Notes: generated by a model not told the origin, from the letters alone. Positions 1-23,499 are shown, numbered from the stretch's first letter. The stretch is DNA of 64,000 nucleotides from Cristatella mucedo (GCA_009760855.2 WPIO01000088.1:1399501-1463500), one strand, 5' to 3'. Made by a program: numbers and translations.

Positions 1-122
1 TTAGCAACGCGAGGGTCCACTGAGCACGCTCGCGTGAATGTGCCACCCCCTCCCGCTGACGTCGGCCTGGCTGGCTGCAGTAGCCAAGTCGTTGCCAAGC
101 GTTGCTGCAATGTCGGTTGCAG

Positions 123-11309
<11,187 letters not shown>

Positions 11310-12588
11310 ATGCCGACCAGGCCTGGCCACCTGGAGGGACCGGTGGCCCCCCCCCCCCTGTCAATCGGTCACGAAAGAGAAGAGTCCCTAATCACGAGCT
11401 GTCACGTGGGCAGGCTGCCTGCTCCTTGCCACCTCTCTGCACAGCTGTCTGCTAGCTGAAAGCAAGAGGTCTACCGCCTGCACGTGCCGAGCTGGTGACT
11501 CGTTGGACTCTTTGGCCAGGAGTTTTGATAGCCAAGGCACACGGCCAGCCGTCGGAGGCGGCGAAATGTCTCGGCAGCTGTGGCATTAGAATAAGCGACG
11601 CCAGCAGCGTGGCGGAAGTGGACCTGCACCCACCGGATGTGGCTGGCTGACGCTGCTTCCGGTCGCGTTAGCCGCCGGCGGCATCTCGAGTTCGCGAAAA
11701 AGAGAAGCCGAGCACGTGCTCGGCCTCGAGACGGCCGCGACCCGGGGTAGCAGACGGCTGTACGAATACACTGCTACACAGTCGAGTTTGACCATTGCTG
11801 CCATCGCCACGCGCGCTTAGCTGCTACCACCGCTACCACGTGCAGCGCACAGAGGCCACTGCCCGTTTATTCGATTCACGAACGCGAGGTGCGCGTAAAA
11901 CTGCAGACAAGACCGAATTATTGAATGAATGCATGCTACGTCCCTGGTCGGTGCTCGCTCGCCCTGCCGCAGCCGGCTTCAGCCGGCCGCCTTCAAGGGA
12001 ACGCCAAAAAAAAAAAAAGAGAAAAGCGGGCTACGTTACAAGCGAGCATCGGCAGCAGCGCGGCACTGCTAGGCGCCGTTCGACTATCGGCTAGGACCGG
12101 TGAGCGCACGACGAGGATTGAGAGAGAGAGAGAGACCGATTCCTCCTCCACGTCCCTCGATCCGGTCGATCGCCCACGATCGCCCACGATCGAGGGACTG
12201 GTGCGCCCGAGCAGGCGGCGATCGTGGACGTGGCAATGTCTCACACCGCCGCGGGGGCGTGCCGCTGCGGCAGCAGCAGGCTCGAAGTCCTGCGGCTGCC
12301 GTCGTCTCTTGCCACCTAATGGCGGCGCCGCCGTGTGGCGCCGCCCGGCAGCTCACGCATGCAGGGCAGGGCCACGCCTCCCTCGCACAAACACTTAAAA
12401 GAAGAAGCACGTGCGCTTTTATAGTTTACGTCCCTCCTGGGACGTGCGCGGGGGGCGCGGCTGCAGTAGCTGGCGGTCGAGTCGGCATGCCGTGCCGGGC
12501 GCGCCTCGTCCTCATCCGTTGTCGCACGCAGTTGCGGCAGGTGGCCTGCCGCCCCGGCGGCCGGCCACCGAGCGACGGACGACATTGC
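11310..12588. other. ACTR10 to ZFAND convergent intergenic region
   Basis: The two genes end tail to tail, 1.28 kb apart. No AATAAA is obvious for either gene. It includes an A12 run at about 12006 and a GA tract at 12119. Near 12160-12230 is a cluster of CGATCG/GATCG repeats with GCCCACGATC repeated twice in tandem. No further gene recognised. Confidence 0.5.
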
Positions 12589-13417
12589 TCAGATCTTCTG
12601 CACTTTCTCGCCGACGATGACCGGGTTGTGCTTGCGTATCAGCTCGGCGCCGTGCTCCTTGTAGTCGAAGCAGCAGCCGTGCTTGTCCGAGTAGCGGTGC
12701 ACGCTGCAGTACAGTCCCCCGCATCGGCACTCGAATCCTGCACAGGGGCCCGACAACGGAAAAGGTCGGTCGGTTTTGGTCACGTGACTTCCGGCGAGCC
12801 CGGTGCCTCGGTCAGCCGCAAGATCAAAGGCCAGACACGGCTGCTCGGCGCCTGCTGCTGCTGCTCGCGCAGTCGCAGCGCATGGAGCTAGCTTGCTACT
12901 GACCTGTGAGGCCGACTTTTTTCCGGCACGTGGTACAGCGGTTGGTCTTCTTCTCCTCCGGCTTGCCTGCTCCGCTGCCTTCAGCAGCAGCAGCGCTGCC
13001 GCCGGGGCTCTCACCAGCGAAGCAGCAGCTGCTGCTGCTGCTCTCGTTGCACTCGGCCGCTCCCGCAGCGCCGCCTCCGTCGTCTGCTGACGATGCAGCT
13101 GCGGAGGCACGCGGCATCATGCTGACCGTGGGAGCCGCCGTATCGTAGGTGGGCTGCAGCAGCTGCGCGGCGGCAGCCAACGGCTTCCTCTCGGCCGGCG
13201 ACTCGGCAGCTGCTGCTGCTGCTGCAGCTGCCGCCGCTGCGGCGGCGGCGTTGGGGCTCGTGCGGCCGCTGCCCGGCGACGCCTGCTGTTGCTTGCGCTT
13301 GACGGCGTCCCGGTAGCACTTGGAGCAGAGGCCCTCAAAAGCCGGGCTGCTGAAGAAGCCGCATCCGGTGCGGCAGAGGGTCGGCGGGGGAAGATCTTGG
13401 TTGCCGTTGTTCTCCAT
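12589..13417 (-). CDS. ZFAND5/6-like: A20/AN1-type zinc-finger protein, ZFAND5/ZFAND6-like, complete two-exon CDS
   Basis: Coding exons are 13417-12904 and 12737-12589 on the minus strand, phase 1 at the junction (donor GTCAGT, acceptor GTGCAG), giving 220 residues. The A20 finger is at about residues 9-40, with [20 protein letters not shown] carrying the CX3-4C...CXXC cysteines. A long Ala/Ser/Gln-rich linker follows. The AN1 finger is at about residues 153-195 ([37 protein letters not shown]) and the conserved tail is [15 protein letters not shown]. This architecture is that of ZFAND5/6 (AWP1), whose A20 finger binds ubiquitin and which act in proteasome and NF-kB regulation; the exact paralogue cannot be set from this alone. 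The ATG follows an in-frame stretch opened by an acceptor-like TCGTGCTGCAG, so a non-coding 5' exon upstream is likely. Confidence 0.93.
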
Positions 13418-13525
13418 GCGAGCTGCTAGCGGCGGCGGCCTGCAGCACGACACACAGTACACACTCGGGTCTCGCTCGACCAGGCTGTGCAGGCAGCTGG
13501 CACTCGGGGGGGGGGGCGATGGCTC

Positions 13526-13526
<1 letters not shown>

Positions 13527-13581
<55 letters not shown>

Positions 13582-13636
13582 TCTCTCTCTCTCTCTCTGC
13601 TCTCTCTCTCTCTCTACTCTCTGCTCCCTCTCTACT

Positions 13637-13669
<33 letters not shown>

Positions 13670-13852
13670 GCTCTCTCTCTCTCTCTGCTCTCTTTCTCTC
13701 TCTGCTCTCTTTCTCTCTCTCTGCTCTCTCTCTCTCTGCTCTCTCTCTCTCTCTCTGCTCTCTCTCTCTGCTCTCTCTCTCTCTCTGCTCTCTCTCTCTC
13801 TCTCTGCTCTCTCTCTCTCTCTCTCTGCTCTCTTTCTCTCTCTCTCTCTCCG
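13527..13852. repeat. CT-rich microsatellite with TCTCTG/CTCTTT interruptions
   Basis: Over 320 bases of CT repeats broken every 10-20 bases by TG or TTT, just upstream (in gene sense) of the ZFAND start exon. The Arg/Glu-rich minus-strand frame through it is a repeat artefact. Confidence 0.95.
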
Positions 13853-13899
13853 AGCTGCGTGCTGAGCTAGCAGCTGCGACTGGGCAAAGCAACCGTTCT

Positions 13900-15635
13900 C
13901 GGGTGGGGGGGTGGTGGTGCAGGCACTGTTCACTCTGGGAGAACATCTGCCAAAAAAGCTCGCTCAGCTAAAAGCTAGAGCAGGAACGGCACACTACAGC
14001 GCCCAATGGCGCGACTTGCAGTGCCTTGGGTGCCTCGCGGATGCAGGCGACGTCGTCGCTGGCTGCTGGTCACGATGCTGGTCAGCTTAAGCTTACTGAG
14101 CTAGCGTCCAGCGATTCCTGGCAGCTAGCTAGCTAGCTAGCAGGGCAACCGGACGGAGCGAGCAAACCAAGCGTCTCGCGGTTCAGAGATCGGAGTTCGG
14201 GCGTGCCATTAAGAACATCCGGTACAACAGCCGTAACGATGGCTAAGCCATCATCAACAAACAGGCTGGTGCGAAGAAGAGTGCGACCGTATGTCGATGG
14301 CCGGCCGCCAATCGCGCACACGAGCGACAGCTAGCGGTGCTGCGACCGATGATACGCGCGAGGGCCGAACGTCGGCAAACGTTCGCCCGCCTGGCGCTCG
14401 CGAGAAAGAGCGCCGCGGCACGGCAGTTTCCGGCCACACCTAGCCAGCTGCGTAAGCAGCCACCGACAGGCATTCGCTGCGCCCGGCGCGGCCGCGTCTT
14501 TGTGGAGGGTTGGTGCGGGCCGATCGAAGTGCAATTCATGACTGTACCGGAAGTAAAGAAGTAGAGAAAGTACCGGAAAGAAGCGGGAAAACGGGCGAGG
14601 TCCAGCGGCGGCTGACGACGCAGGAGCAAAGGAGCTGGGGCGACCGTCGGCGCGTCGGGCGGCGGCGGCGCGCTCTACAACCAACTGGACCTCGCCCGAC
14701 GACGATTGTGAGAAAGCGCTCGTCACGCTAAAATCTGGGGAGCGACAGGGGCGCGGAGGAAACTTGCGGCAGTGCGCGAGGCGCCCGCGATCGAGCGAAT
14801 TAAATATGGCTGACGCGCGGGTGCAACCCACAAAGGCCTACTTAGAAGAGGGTCGCGCAGACCCGGCCACCCCGCTCGCGCGTCGCAGGCGACGTACGTA
14901 CGTACGGTTCGATCAAGCTGCTGCTGCCGCGACGGGTTGCCGCTATCTATCTATCCAGCCCAGCGAAGACTCGCGAGCACCAAACGCAGCGACGGACCAG
15001 ATGCGACGGAGGCGGATACGCCGTAGCCAGCAGGAATGAGGTCACGTGAGGCGACCGGATTTTATATCCCGTCTCCTGGCAAATGGTAGGCTTGTGTGAC
15101 GTCACAAAGGGGTGTGACTCACTCGCCAGCGTCTCGCGAAGGTAGGGGAGGTCGCGCGCGGTCGGATGAGTGGGCGCCGCCGCTGGCCTTCGGCGGGTGG
15201 CGGTAGCGGTCGCTAATCGCACTCCCTCCACCATCACCACTTCCGCCAAGTGGTAAGCGATGGGGAGGGCGGCCATTCGCAACAGCCAAGTGGTCACCAC
15301 GGCGTCTGATGGCGAACGGGTGGCGCGCTCGAGCGCCGGGCAAGAGAGAGAGAGAGGACAGCGTCCCCTGCGAACCGCGACGCGGGAGGCCGCCGTCCGC
15401 TGTTGGCGGCGGGGCTGACCTCGGCGATCAGTGCGTCGACGGGGCGTGGCTGCGGTCGGCCGCCACCGCGGCCGCCCTCTGACGAGCGAATGCAGCGGCG
15501 CGCTGACGCCGCGGCCGACGGAACGAACCCGCGAGACGACGACATTCGGTTGCATGGACGGGATACACACACTGCACTCACTGGCAGCGAGCGCAGCGCC
15601 GCCGTGGCGCTGCGCTCGCTGCCAGTGCATACACT
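13900..15635 (-). promoter_or_regulatory. GC- and CpG-rich island, likely ZFAND promoter and 5' UTR region
   Basis: The region is strongly GC-rich with frequent CpG, unlike the AT-rich DNA beyond 15800. It holds an ETS-type CCGGAAGT near 14548, a TGACGTCA CRE palindrome at 15097-15104 and a CACGTG E-box near 15043. It lies upstream of the ZFAND start on that gene's strand, and the presumed 5' non-coding exon probably starts here. This is inference from composition and motifs; no start site is visible. Confidence 0.5.
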
Positions 15636-15637
15636 TT

Positions 15638-15818
15638 GGTGAGCCGTGAGGTCACACTAGGTAAGGCGGTCGCTTTCGCGACCTCGGTCGCGAGGTCGTG
15701 AAAGTTCTATTCCTGCGGTGGGCGCGATCCTGTATCGCCACTGCAAGCGGTGGTGATAGCCTGGTAAAGGCTCTTCTGTCGCTATACAAAAAGAGGCTGT
15801 TTAATCAGCTAGGATTTA
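15638..15818 (+). mobile_element. tRNA-derived SINE, family I
   Basis: GAGCCGTGAGGTCACACTAG head, a B box damaged to GTGAAAGTTCTATTCC, body CACTGCAAGCGGTGGTGATA, and tail GTCGCTATACAAAAAGAGGC and GTTTAATCAGCTAGG. It leads into about 180 bases of ATT/TTA-rich DNA. Confidence 0.85.
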
Positions 15819-16039
15819 TTATTATACTTTTATTATTTATTATATTTATTTATTATATATTATTATACCATTATATATTATTGCATTATTATATTATATT
15901 ATTGCGTGTTGTTATTTTTATTATTATTATATTTATTTATTTATATTATACATTTATTATACATTTGTTATTAATTATATATTTATCATTAAACAATGGT
16001 CTCACTTTCTCCACTTTCACCCTCCTCCATCCCCTCTCG

Positions 16040-16220
16040 CTTGTTGTAAAGCTGCTCCGACGAAGCAGCTGCTGCGGCGAAGCCACTGAGAGTCGAACGA
16101 TCGAAGCCAGAGAGAGTCGAACGATCGACGCTGCGGCGAAGCAGCGACCCGTTTTTGTCCATTTAGGCTGCCAGTCTATTCTGCTGGCCACTGAGAGTCG
16201 AACGATGCGCGTGAAACAAA
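16040..16220. repeat. GAGAGTCGAACGAT short repeats
   Basis: Three copies of GAGAGTCGAACGAT (about 16088, 16111 and 16193) and two of CTGCGGCGAAGC. No coding assignment. Confidence 0.6.
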
Positions 16221-16686
16221 GCATAGCGTACGGCCCAAACTTTAAGTGATTTGCATGAAACATAAAGCGGAGCACAAGTGAACGACTTGGTCTTGAATAA
16301 ATATTGTCATTTAAAAATAGGTTGCGACACACCGGGTTCCTAATCTTCGTTGTTTATGAACATCTCACTCGAAATACTGTTGCTTCCCTATCCCTCTTTC
16401 GTGTATCTTGACTAATACAAACATATAATCAGAAAATTACTTAAAAAATTGATTAATCCATAAGTTTACCATTAGAAATTGAAAACTGAAACTTTCATAC
16501 TTCATTTATTTCATTCATACTTTATTCATTTATTCATTTCAAGCATAAGTTTTACTGGCAGGTTAGGTCTCCAGCTTCTGTAAAAATATGTAATCTACGA
16601 TATTGGACTGCTTCGTATGGCTATTAAAACAACGTTTATCACAAATGTGTGAAAAACTTTAATCTATCGAGGGCTGACTGGGCTTT

Positions 16687-17380
16687 GTCTTCAGCGTTTC
16701 GACACCAACCGCCGGTTTTTCCTTTGCGAACTCCGTTTACAGCGTCGTGAGTGGATGCGGAAACTGCGTTGGCATCCTGCATCTTTTGTCATTGTCAGTC
16801 GTGAGCGTCGCAGTTGCCACATCACGCCACTTCTCACCGACCTGCACTGGCTACCAGTCAAGCAACGGATTGACTTCAAGGTTTTGTCGCTCACTTTTAG
16901 GTCCCTTCATTCTATGGCTACAGCCTATCTCTCCGATATACTCCCCCATCAGGCCAAGCATCGTACCACCCGCTTTTCGGCATCCAACAGTCTAGAAATA
17001 CCTCGTTTAAACCTTAAATCCTTTGGAGACCGTGCATTTAGTTCGTATGCTCCCAAAGCCTGGAACTCCCTCCTAACCTGCGTCAGAACATCCCCTGACC
17101 TGACCACATTTAAAAGGAACTTAAAAACACACCTATTTAGGACAGCATTTAGTGGGTCCCTGTGATACGTCCTTGATGTGCTTATGCGTGCTGACACTGT
17201 GCACGCTGCCACTAACCACATTTGCATGCTGACCCTTTGCATGTCACCCCTAACCATATTATTTATTTTGTTTGTTTTTCAAGCATGGTTTTACTTACCA
17301 TTCAATTGCTGTAAAGCGCCTAGAGAGAGATTAGGTTCTCTGAGGGCGCTTTATCAAGTGCATTATTAATATTATTGTTA
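16687..17380 (+). mobile_element. LINE 3' third with a non-LINE 5' segment (chimeric element)
   Basis: The last 120 or so codons of the LINE RT ORF are open (DLHWLPVKQRIDFKVLSLTF, LKTHLFRTAFSGSL stop at 17163), followed by the full 3' UTR, hairpin and ATT tail. The first 110 bases, from GGGCTTTGTCTTCAGCGTTT to TTGGCATCCTGCATCTTTTG, are not LINE sequence. They recur in inverse orientation at about 63785-63910, joined to the same LINE position. Confidence 0.8.
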
Positions 17381-17384
17381 TCTT

Positions 17385-18560
17385 TAACATGACAGGTACA
17401 ACTGAACATGGGGATTTCTGGTTTTTGTATAGACTTTGATAGTTTTGTATAAAATTATTAATTAATTCACTTTGTGCATGGGGTCTTTGCGTGGATCCGG
17501 GTCCCCGCCAATTGGTTCAAATATCACCTATCACACAAAACCTTTATTAACGACCTAACCTTATCTTCATTCAGCACAAGATATAACTAGTTTCAAGAAA
17601 TAAAGCTGTTGAATACAGCTGCTGCAAATCAAAAGGACGAAGCAATGCTTGTTCCCTCGTATAACTGTAATGAGGTAGAATTATATTCCTTAAAAATCGG
17701 AAAATAATTTTTCAGTGACAAATAATTAGTAATGCCAATCCAAAAAATAAAGAAAAAAATCAATCCTATAAAAATTCATACGATTTGAAAGCTCAATATT
17801 TTTCTGTAATTTATAAAACCAATTTGCTGGATCCATAAATTTTAGTAATTAGTCGATCTGCTGCTTGCCTGGTAGCTAGTGCAGGTCGGCGAGAAGTGGT
17901 GTGATGTGGCACCTGTGACGCTCACGACAGACGAGCCTAGCTGCAAAGTTTTGCACCAGCTGTAAGCGCCTTATTGCACATACCGGTAGGCCAGCAAGCA
18001 GCGATTACAGAAGTCAAGACGGGATGTCGCATATGACCTTACCCTTGACCTACCCTTATTCCGACACTTGTACATAGATTGCCGTCGTGTACTCGCAGAG
18101 TATCGCCGGTAATGGATTTTTCAATTTGAAAATTAAGGATCATAGATGCTTGTACGAAGGCTGCATAGCCACGCCTCCTCTGTAATGACTCACAGAGCTC
18201 CAGTGTCGCAAAGAACGACAGGCCATCCGCTTCACTGAGAGATAATTTCCGCAGTGTTTAAATACGCCTTTAAATAGCGTGCTGATCGCAAAGCCTGCCG
18301 ACCGCTACGTAAAAAATCAGTGCCCAATTACTTGTTCAATTTTTAACTATGAGAACGCAAATTGAAGGTACGTATTCAAAGCAGTACCTTAATTCCCCAG
18401 TTTTTAATTTTGACATGACGCTCATCGTAGCTGCGTTGTCGAAATCATGTAAATACGGCAAATGTAAGCCCGACGTCGGCGACTTTTGTTTCCGGACGGG
18501 ACGGACTCACTCGAATTAATAGAGATCAGATTCTTTAACGGCAATACACAAGTGAATTAT
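17385..18560. other. AT-rich intergenic DNA with one LINE fragment
   Basis: Nothing coding recognised. A reverse-oriented LINE RT fragment occupies 17860-18045. Confidence 0.5.
17860..18045 (-). mobile_element. LINE RT fragment
   Basis: Reverse complement of the RT C-terminal coding region (GTGCAGGTCGGCGAGAAGTG, TTTTGCACCAGCTGTAAGCG), with no 3' tail. Confidence 0.8.
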
Positions 18561-18567
18561 ACGTACA

Positions 18568-18571
<4 letters not shown>

Positions 18572-18609
<38 letters not shown>
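18572..18609. repeat. (AT)n microsatellite
   Basis: About 19 AT units. Confidence 0.95.
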
Positions 18610-18612
<3 letters not shown>

Positions 18613-18865
18613 AATAAAGAGAGAGAGAGATTTCGCGGAAGGAACGAACGGCGTTGCGACGGTTGTGAGCTCCGGACGTCATTTCTGGATCCGAAGCCTG
18701 TGGTCCATGTTCCTGAACCGGGAGTCGCGGGTAGCTACCGCGGCCCCGGCAGGGCAGGACTCTTCCTGCTAAGGCTCCATAATTGTTTCTAATATTTTAA
18801 TATATATGAAATATATATATATATATATATTAAACATAAAGGTAGGTCTTACCAAACGGTTTTAG

Positions 18866-21022
18866 CAAAGGCCAGGTCCAGCTTCTATACAAACATTGTT
18901 GAATCACAGATGCCCAATCCAAAAATGCTGACGTCGACGATCAACTATCTCCTCAACCGAGGAGATGGTCGATCGTTGAGGAATGACTGTCCATCGACTT
19001 GGATACGAGGACTGCTGCACATACTACTAATCAGTCGTAGTAAAAACCAAGTCTAGCTTCTATAAACAAAAATATTGTTGAATTTCAGATACACAATAAA
19101 AAAAATGCTGATGTTGACCATCAACCATCTTCTCAACCGCTCCCAGGTTAGTTCCTTACCTAGTGATTCCTGTGATGATCTCGCTGATCGCTTCTTTAGC
19201 TTTTTTGTCAACAAGATAGACAAGATCAGGGAGTCCATCCTTACGACGGCAGCATCTCCCCTGGAATCATGTCGCCCAATTCCATGCGTAACCTCAATGT
19301 CTACATTCAAGGAGGTCACTAGTGACCTCGTCTTAAAGTTCATATCCCAATCAAAGAAATCAACTAGTCCTCTAGACCCAATTCCCACTTTCCTGCTTAT
19401 ACGTTGCATTGATCCGCTGCTGCCTTGCATACCTAGCGTCATTAATATGTCATTAGCCTCAGGTCATGTCCCAGCACCTTTCAAAAAGGCTGTAGTCAGG
19501 CCGCTACTCAAGAAAGCAACACTGGACAAAGAGAACTTGAGCAACCACCACCCAGTCTCCCTTTTACCATTCCTATCCAAGCCACTGCAACGAGTCGTAG
19601 CTGACCAACTGAACTTGTATATTGAAACTTGCAACCTTTCTAGTAAGTTTCCAGTCTGGTTTCAGAGTCAATCACTCTGCAGAGTCAGCATTGCTTCGGG
19701 TGTACAATGACCTACTTAGGAATGCAGACCTAGGCAGAGAATCTCTGCTTGCTTTGCTCGATCTTTCGGCAGCTTTTGATGCTATCGATCACCAAGTTCT
19801 TCTTGAGTGCTTCTCAACCCGCATGGGAATTACAGGCACTGCATTGCAATGGTTCACGTCCTATCTCAGTGGGAGAATCCAGAATATTGACGTGAATGGA
19901 CAAAGATCATCCGAGGTACCTCTGAAATATGGAGTACCTCAGGGCTCTGTGCTAGGTCCGGTCCTTTTCACCGTTTATACTCTCCCTCTTGCCGACGTGG
20001 CTGCCAAGCACAACCTAGGCTTTCACTTCTATGCGGATGACACTCAGTTGTACCTTTGCTTTGATTCCTCATAGCCCTCCAGCCCGTCGAATTCTCTCAA
20101 CTCCATTGCGGCATGTATTGATGACATCCGCACATGGATGGCAGCAACTTTTCTGAAACTGAATAAAGGTGAAAAAACTCACTAGTTATGGGCAAACCAA
20201 GTGTGAGTCAGAAATTGGAAAGGTTAACGCTAAAAATTTGCTTTGCCAAAATATCTAATGTTGAATCATCACGAAATTGTTGGTGTCATGTTCCAAAGTG
20301 ACCTTTCATTAGACGACTACATCAGCTCCACAATCAAGTCTGCCTACTTTCAGCTACATAAGATTGCTAAAATTTGAACTTGTTTAGACAGGGATACCAC
20401 AGCTAAATTAGTCCATGCATTTGCGACATCCTTCTCGACTTCTGTAACTCACTGCTTGCTGGTCTACCGGCCTATACAATCAGACGCTTACAGTTACTGC
20501 AAATCCCGGCAGATAGACTTTTCTGTCGCGAGCGTCGCAGTTGCCACATCTCCTCACCACACCTCGCCGACCTGCACTGGCTACAAGTCAAGCAACGGAT
20601 CGAATTATTAAAGGTTTTGTCGCTCACTTTTAGGTCACTTCATTCTTTGGCTCCAGCCTATCTCTCAGATCTACTACTACCACGCCAGGCTAAGCATTGT
20701 ACCACCCGCTTTTCTGAATCAAATCGTTTAGCTACATCTCGTACGTAAACCTCAAATCCGTTGGAGACCGTGCCTTTAGTTCGTACGCTCCCAAAGCCTG
20801 GAACTCACTCCTGACTTTCGTCACATCTCCTGACTTGACCACATTTAAAAGGAAACTAAAAATGCACCTATTTATCCCAGCATTTAGTGGGTCTCTGTGA
20901 TTCGTTCTTTGTGTGCTTATTCGTGCTGACACGGTTGCATGCTGCCACTAACTACATTTGCATGCTGACCCTATTTGTGCCACCCCTAACCATGTTATTC
21001 GTGTGTTTGTCGACCATGATAG
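18866..21022 (+). mobile_element. L2/CR1-like LINE, copy A, defective
   Basis: Begins with a linker fragment (18866-18960) and a small inverted piece (18961-18983). It then runs collinearly from the EN-RT linker through the RT domain to the ORF end near 20900. RT motifs visible are LLDLSAAFDAIDHQVLLE, GVPQGSVLGPVLF and FHFYADDTQLYL (catalytic YADD). It is inactive: there is a frameshift near 19650, an in-frame TAG at about 20072 after CFDSS, and more lesions downstream. The 3' hairpin and ATT tail are missing. The first 1.1 kb is nearly identical to the copy at 25702. Confidence 0.9.
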
Positions 21023-22585
21023 TCTGGGCTTCTTCACCGGAAGTCTCTTCCAGTCATAAGATTTTCGCGTGCGACGTTTCTGTTGAGGTCGGCTGCTGAA
21101 CTAAGTGGCACTTTCTGAACCACTAAGTAACTAAGCTGAACCACTAAGTCGCCTTTGCTGCTCGTTATTCTCGTTGCCCGTCTGCGACGTTGCGTTGCGT
21201 CGATTTTCTGCTCGCTTACATTCTATTCCCAGTGCATTGCTGCGAAAGCTCACCACTCCACAATGACGGGCGGAAATGTGGAAATTAGCGTGCGCCAGTG
21301 AAAAGTCACGGGAAACTTCAGCTTTGCTTTGGCCAGCTGACCTCACTGTGTGAGGTTAAACGAGACGACGTCGCACGCGATGAGTTGAGTATTGCCGGAG
21401 CGGTGCCGTAGTTCGATTGCGCCCATCATATTATTGCGAACGATGGACCCCCGGCAATCCTTATAATATAATGTAAAAATAAATTATTTAATTATCCACA
21501 TTTCATATTATTATATATTATAGTATATTTCTTATTTCTATTGAGTTATTATTATATTATACTATGTTATTAAATAGTATTATTACTTATGTTATAGTTA
21601 TTACAATATATACTCGTATTGTTTATATTCATAACTATTTTTAATTTTTTTTAATGATTTGTAATAATATACTATAATTATTATATTAACGTGTAATGGT
21701 ACTAAAATTAAATACTTCGCATTATCATTTAATGTAATCTTTTATAGGATTCGGTCATCTTTTATTAGGATTTTATAGGATTTTACAGGATTCACTTGCG
21801 TGGAGCATTCGCTAGCATTTGCTTAGTGAACTTAACCTCTACCCGAGTGCCGCTTCCGCGCCAGCAGCAGGACTCGATACATGACCGCGAAAGTTGAAAG
21901 CGAGCACACTACGCTTGGACCAAAACAGGACTGCATTTCATTATTGTAGAATTTATTTTTGCAGATTTGCCATTTTATTTTTTATTTATTTTATTTATTT
22001 ATTTATTGTTTATTATTTATTTATTTATTTTATTTATTTTGCAGATTTTCCATTTTTGCAGATTTGCCATTTTAGCCGGCCAGAGCAGCCACGATTCTTG
22101 TATTGCGAGTGTGTCACATACTGTGTCACCGTGTCACACTTGGAGGGTCGATCGGACGCTGCGCCTTTGTCGCGCCGCGACAAATTCTACGTTGATTTGT
22201 TCTGTTCCAGAGTGAGGATGTGCCCTTAGCAATAATACTAATAATGGTGACTGAGTTTCTATATAGGCCCTAAGAAAACTTGAATCTCTTTCTCAGTCCA
22301 TCACATCGCAGGCCGGAGCGGTGGCGTCTTTGCAGATTAAAATCGATTTGCACAACGGCAGCTCGCGTCACTAAACCCCATAAAGTCGAATAGACGAACG
22401 CACGTTCGCGATTGAAATCGTAACGAAAGATATCGCTTGCAAATTCGTAATAATGAGTTATGCGGAACTTTTACACATTACGAACTTCACTTGAGACTAT
22501 AGGGATCCGCTCGGATTATGTTTCAAGGATCTAAAGAGGAGTTGAGAATGCTACTGCGACACAATAAAATATACAAATAAAATAT
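21023..22585. other. Intergenic, AT-rich, no gene seen
   Basis: Includes AT-rich stretches at 21470-21760 and TTTA repeats at 21965-22040. No coding assignment. Confidence 0.5.
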
Positions 22586-22589
22586 AATT

Positions 22590-22760
22590 CATGTGCATAG
22601 CGCCCTGAGACAACTTAATCTCCATTTAGGCGCTTCACATTTGCCCTATGGCTCGAGCCCTCGACCTGGGCTTTCAAACACATTCACGTTGACCTTAATT
22701 GGGGCGAGCACCTTAACCACCGGACCATCTCCAGCGCGGCAACGGGATTGGCGATGGGCC
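22590..22760 (-). mobile_element. SINE family II
   Basis: In reverse complement: head GATGGTCCGGTGGTTAAGGT, a tRNA B-box-like GGGCTCGAGCC, then AAATGTGAAGCGCCTAAATG and AGGGCGCTATGCAC. Same layout as the copy at 34070. Confidence 0.7.
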
Positions 22761-22825
22761 CATTTATGCAGGTTGCAGGAAGTTCAACATGATAGCCAGC
22801 AAATGCACACCGCGACCCGTAAGCG

Positions 22826-23075
22826 GTAAAAGCTAAACCCCAAACCCTGAATCCGAAGCCCTAAAACGTAAACCCTCAGCCCCAGGCCCTAAAATGTAAA
22901 CCCTGAATCCAAAAAGCAAACGGATCCTGCGATAAAATCTAAATCCAAAGTTCCAAATCCAAAACTGTAGACAGCAAACTATGAACCAAAAGCGAAAGCT
23001 CAAAGTCGATGGCTTTTAACGCTAAATCTCAAATCCTAAGCTCTGAAAGTCCGCAAATCCCGAAACCTAAATCGA
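22826..23075. repeat. Degenerate telomere-like CCCTAAA/CCCTGAATC tract
   Basis: About 250 bases built from variants of AAACCCTAAA: AACCCCAAACCCTGAATCCG, CCCTAAAACGTAAACCCT, CCCTAAAATGTAAACCCTG, decaying into AAATCCAAA/AAATCTCAAATCC units. The strand bias (C and A only, almost no T) continues throughout. Confidence 0.6.
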
Positions 23076-23164
23076 AAGCGCAAAGGCGACGGAGACTACG
23101 GAATTCGGCGGCGGCCCCTTCTCTCCCGCCGACGGATCACGATCTGGACGATGCACGAATCCCT

Positions 23165-23460
23165 ATAATAATAGGAACAATAATAATAATAAAAATAATA
23201 CATTTGCATAGCGCCCTCAGAGAACTGAATCTCTTTGTGGGCACTTTACAGAGACTGTAAAGAGAGCGTGTTCAAATGAAGAGTGGCAACATTCGCAATG
23301 TCATCAAGCACGACGTCGTCAAATGCGACGTGCACAGGGTAAACGTGCAGATAGGGTTAGCAGCAGCAGGCAGGCACAGTGTGTCAGCGCGCGTAAGAAT
23401 ACAAAGGACGAATCGCGAAAGGACCCACCGAATGCGCCGAATGCTTACAATATCATGCAC
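23165..23460 (-). mobile_element. Old LINE 3' end fragment
   Basis: Reverse ATT tail, then ATTTGCATAGCGCCCTCAGA hairpin, then a diverged 3' UTR (GACGTGCACAGGGTAAACGT) and GTGTCAGCGCGCGTAAGAAT. It carries many more CpG than other copies. Confidence 0.7.
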
Positions 23461-23499
23461 AACATAAACGCCGAACGCTGCCCGTCACAAGCAGGTGCG

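Noticed and set aside
19075-19710. A cellular gene in the 211-residue frame
   Set aside because: The sequence is the linker and RT start of a LINE, repeated at 25793; not a host gene.
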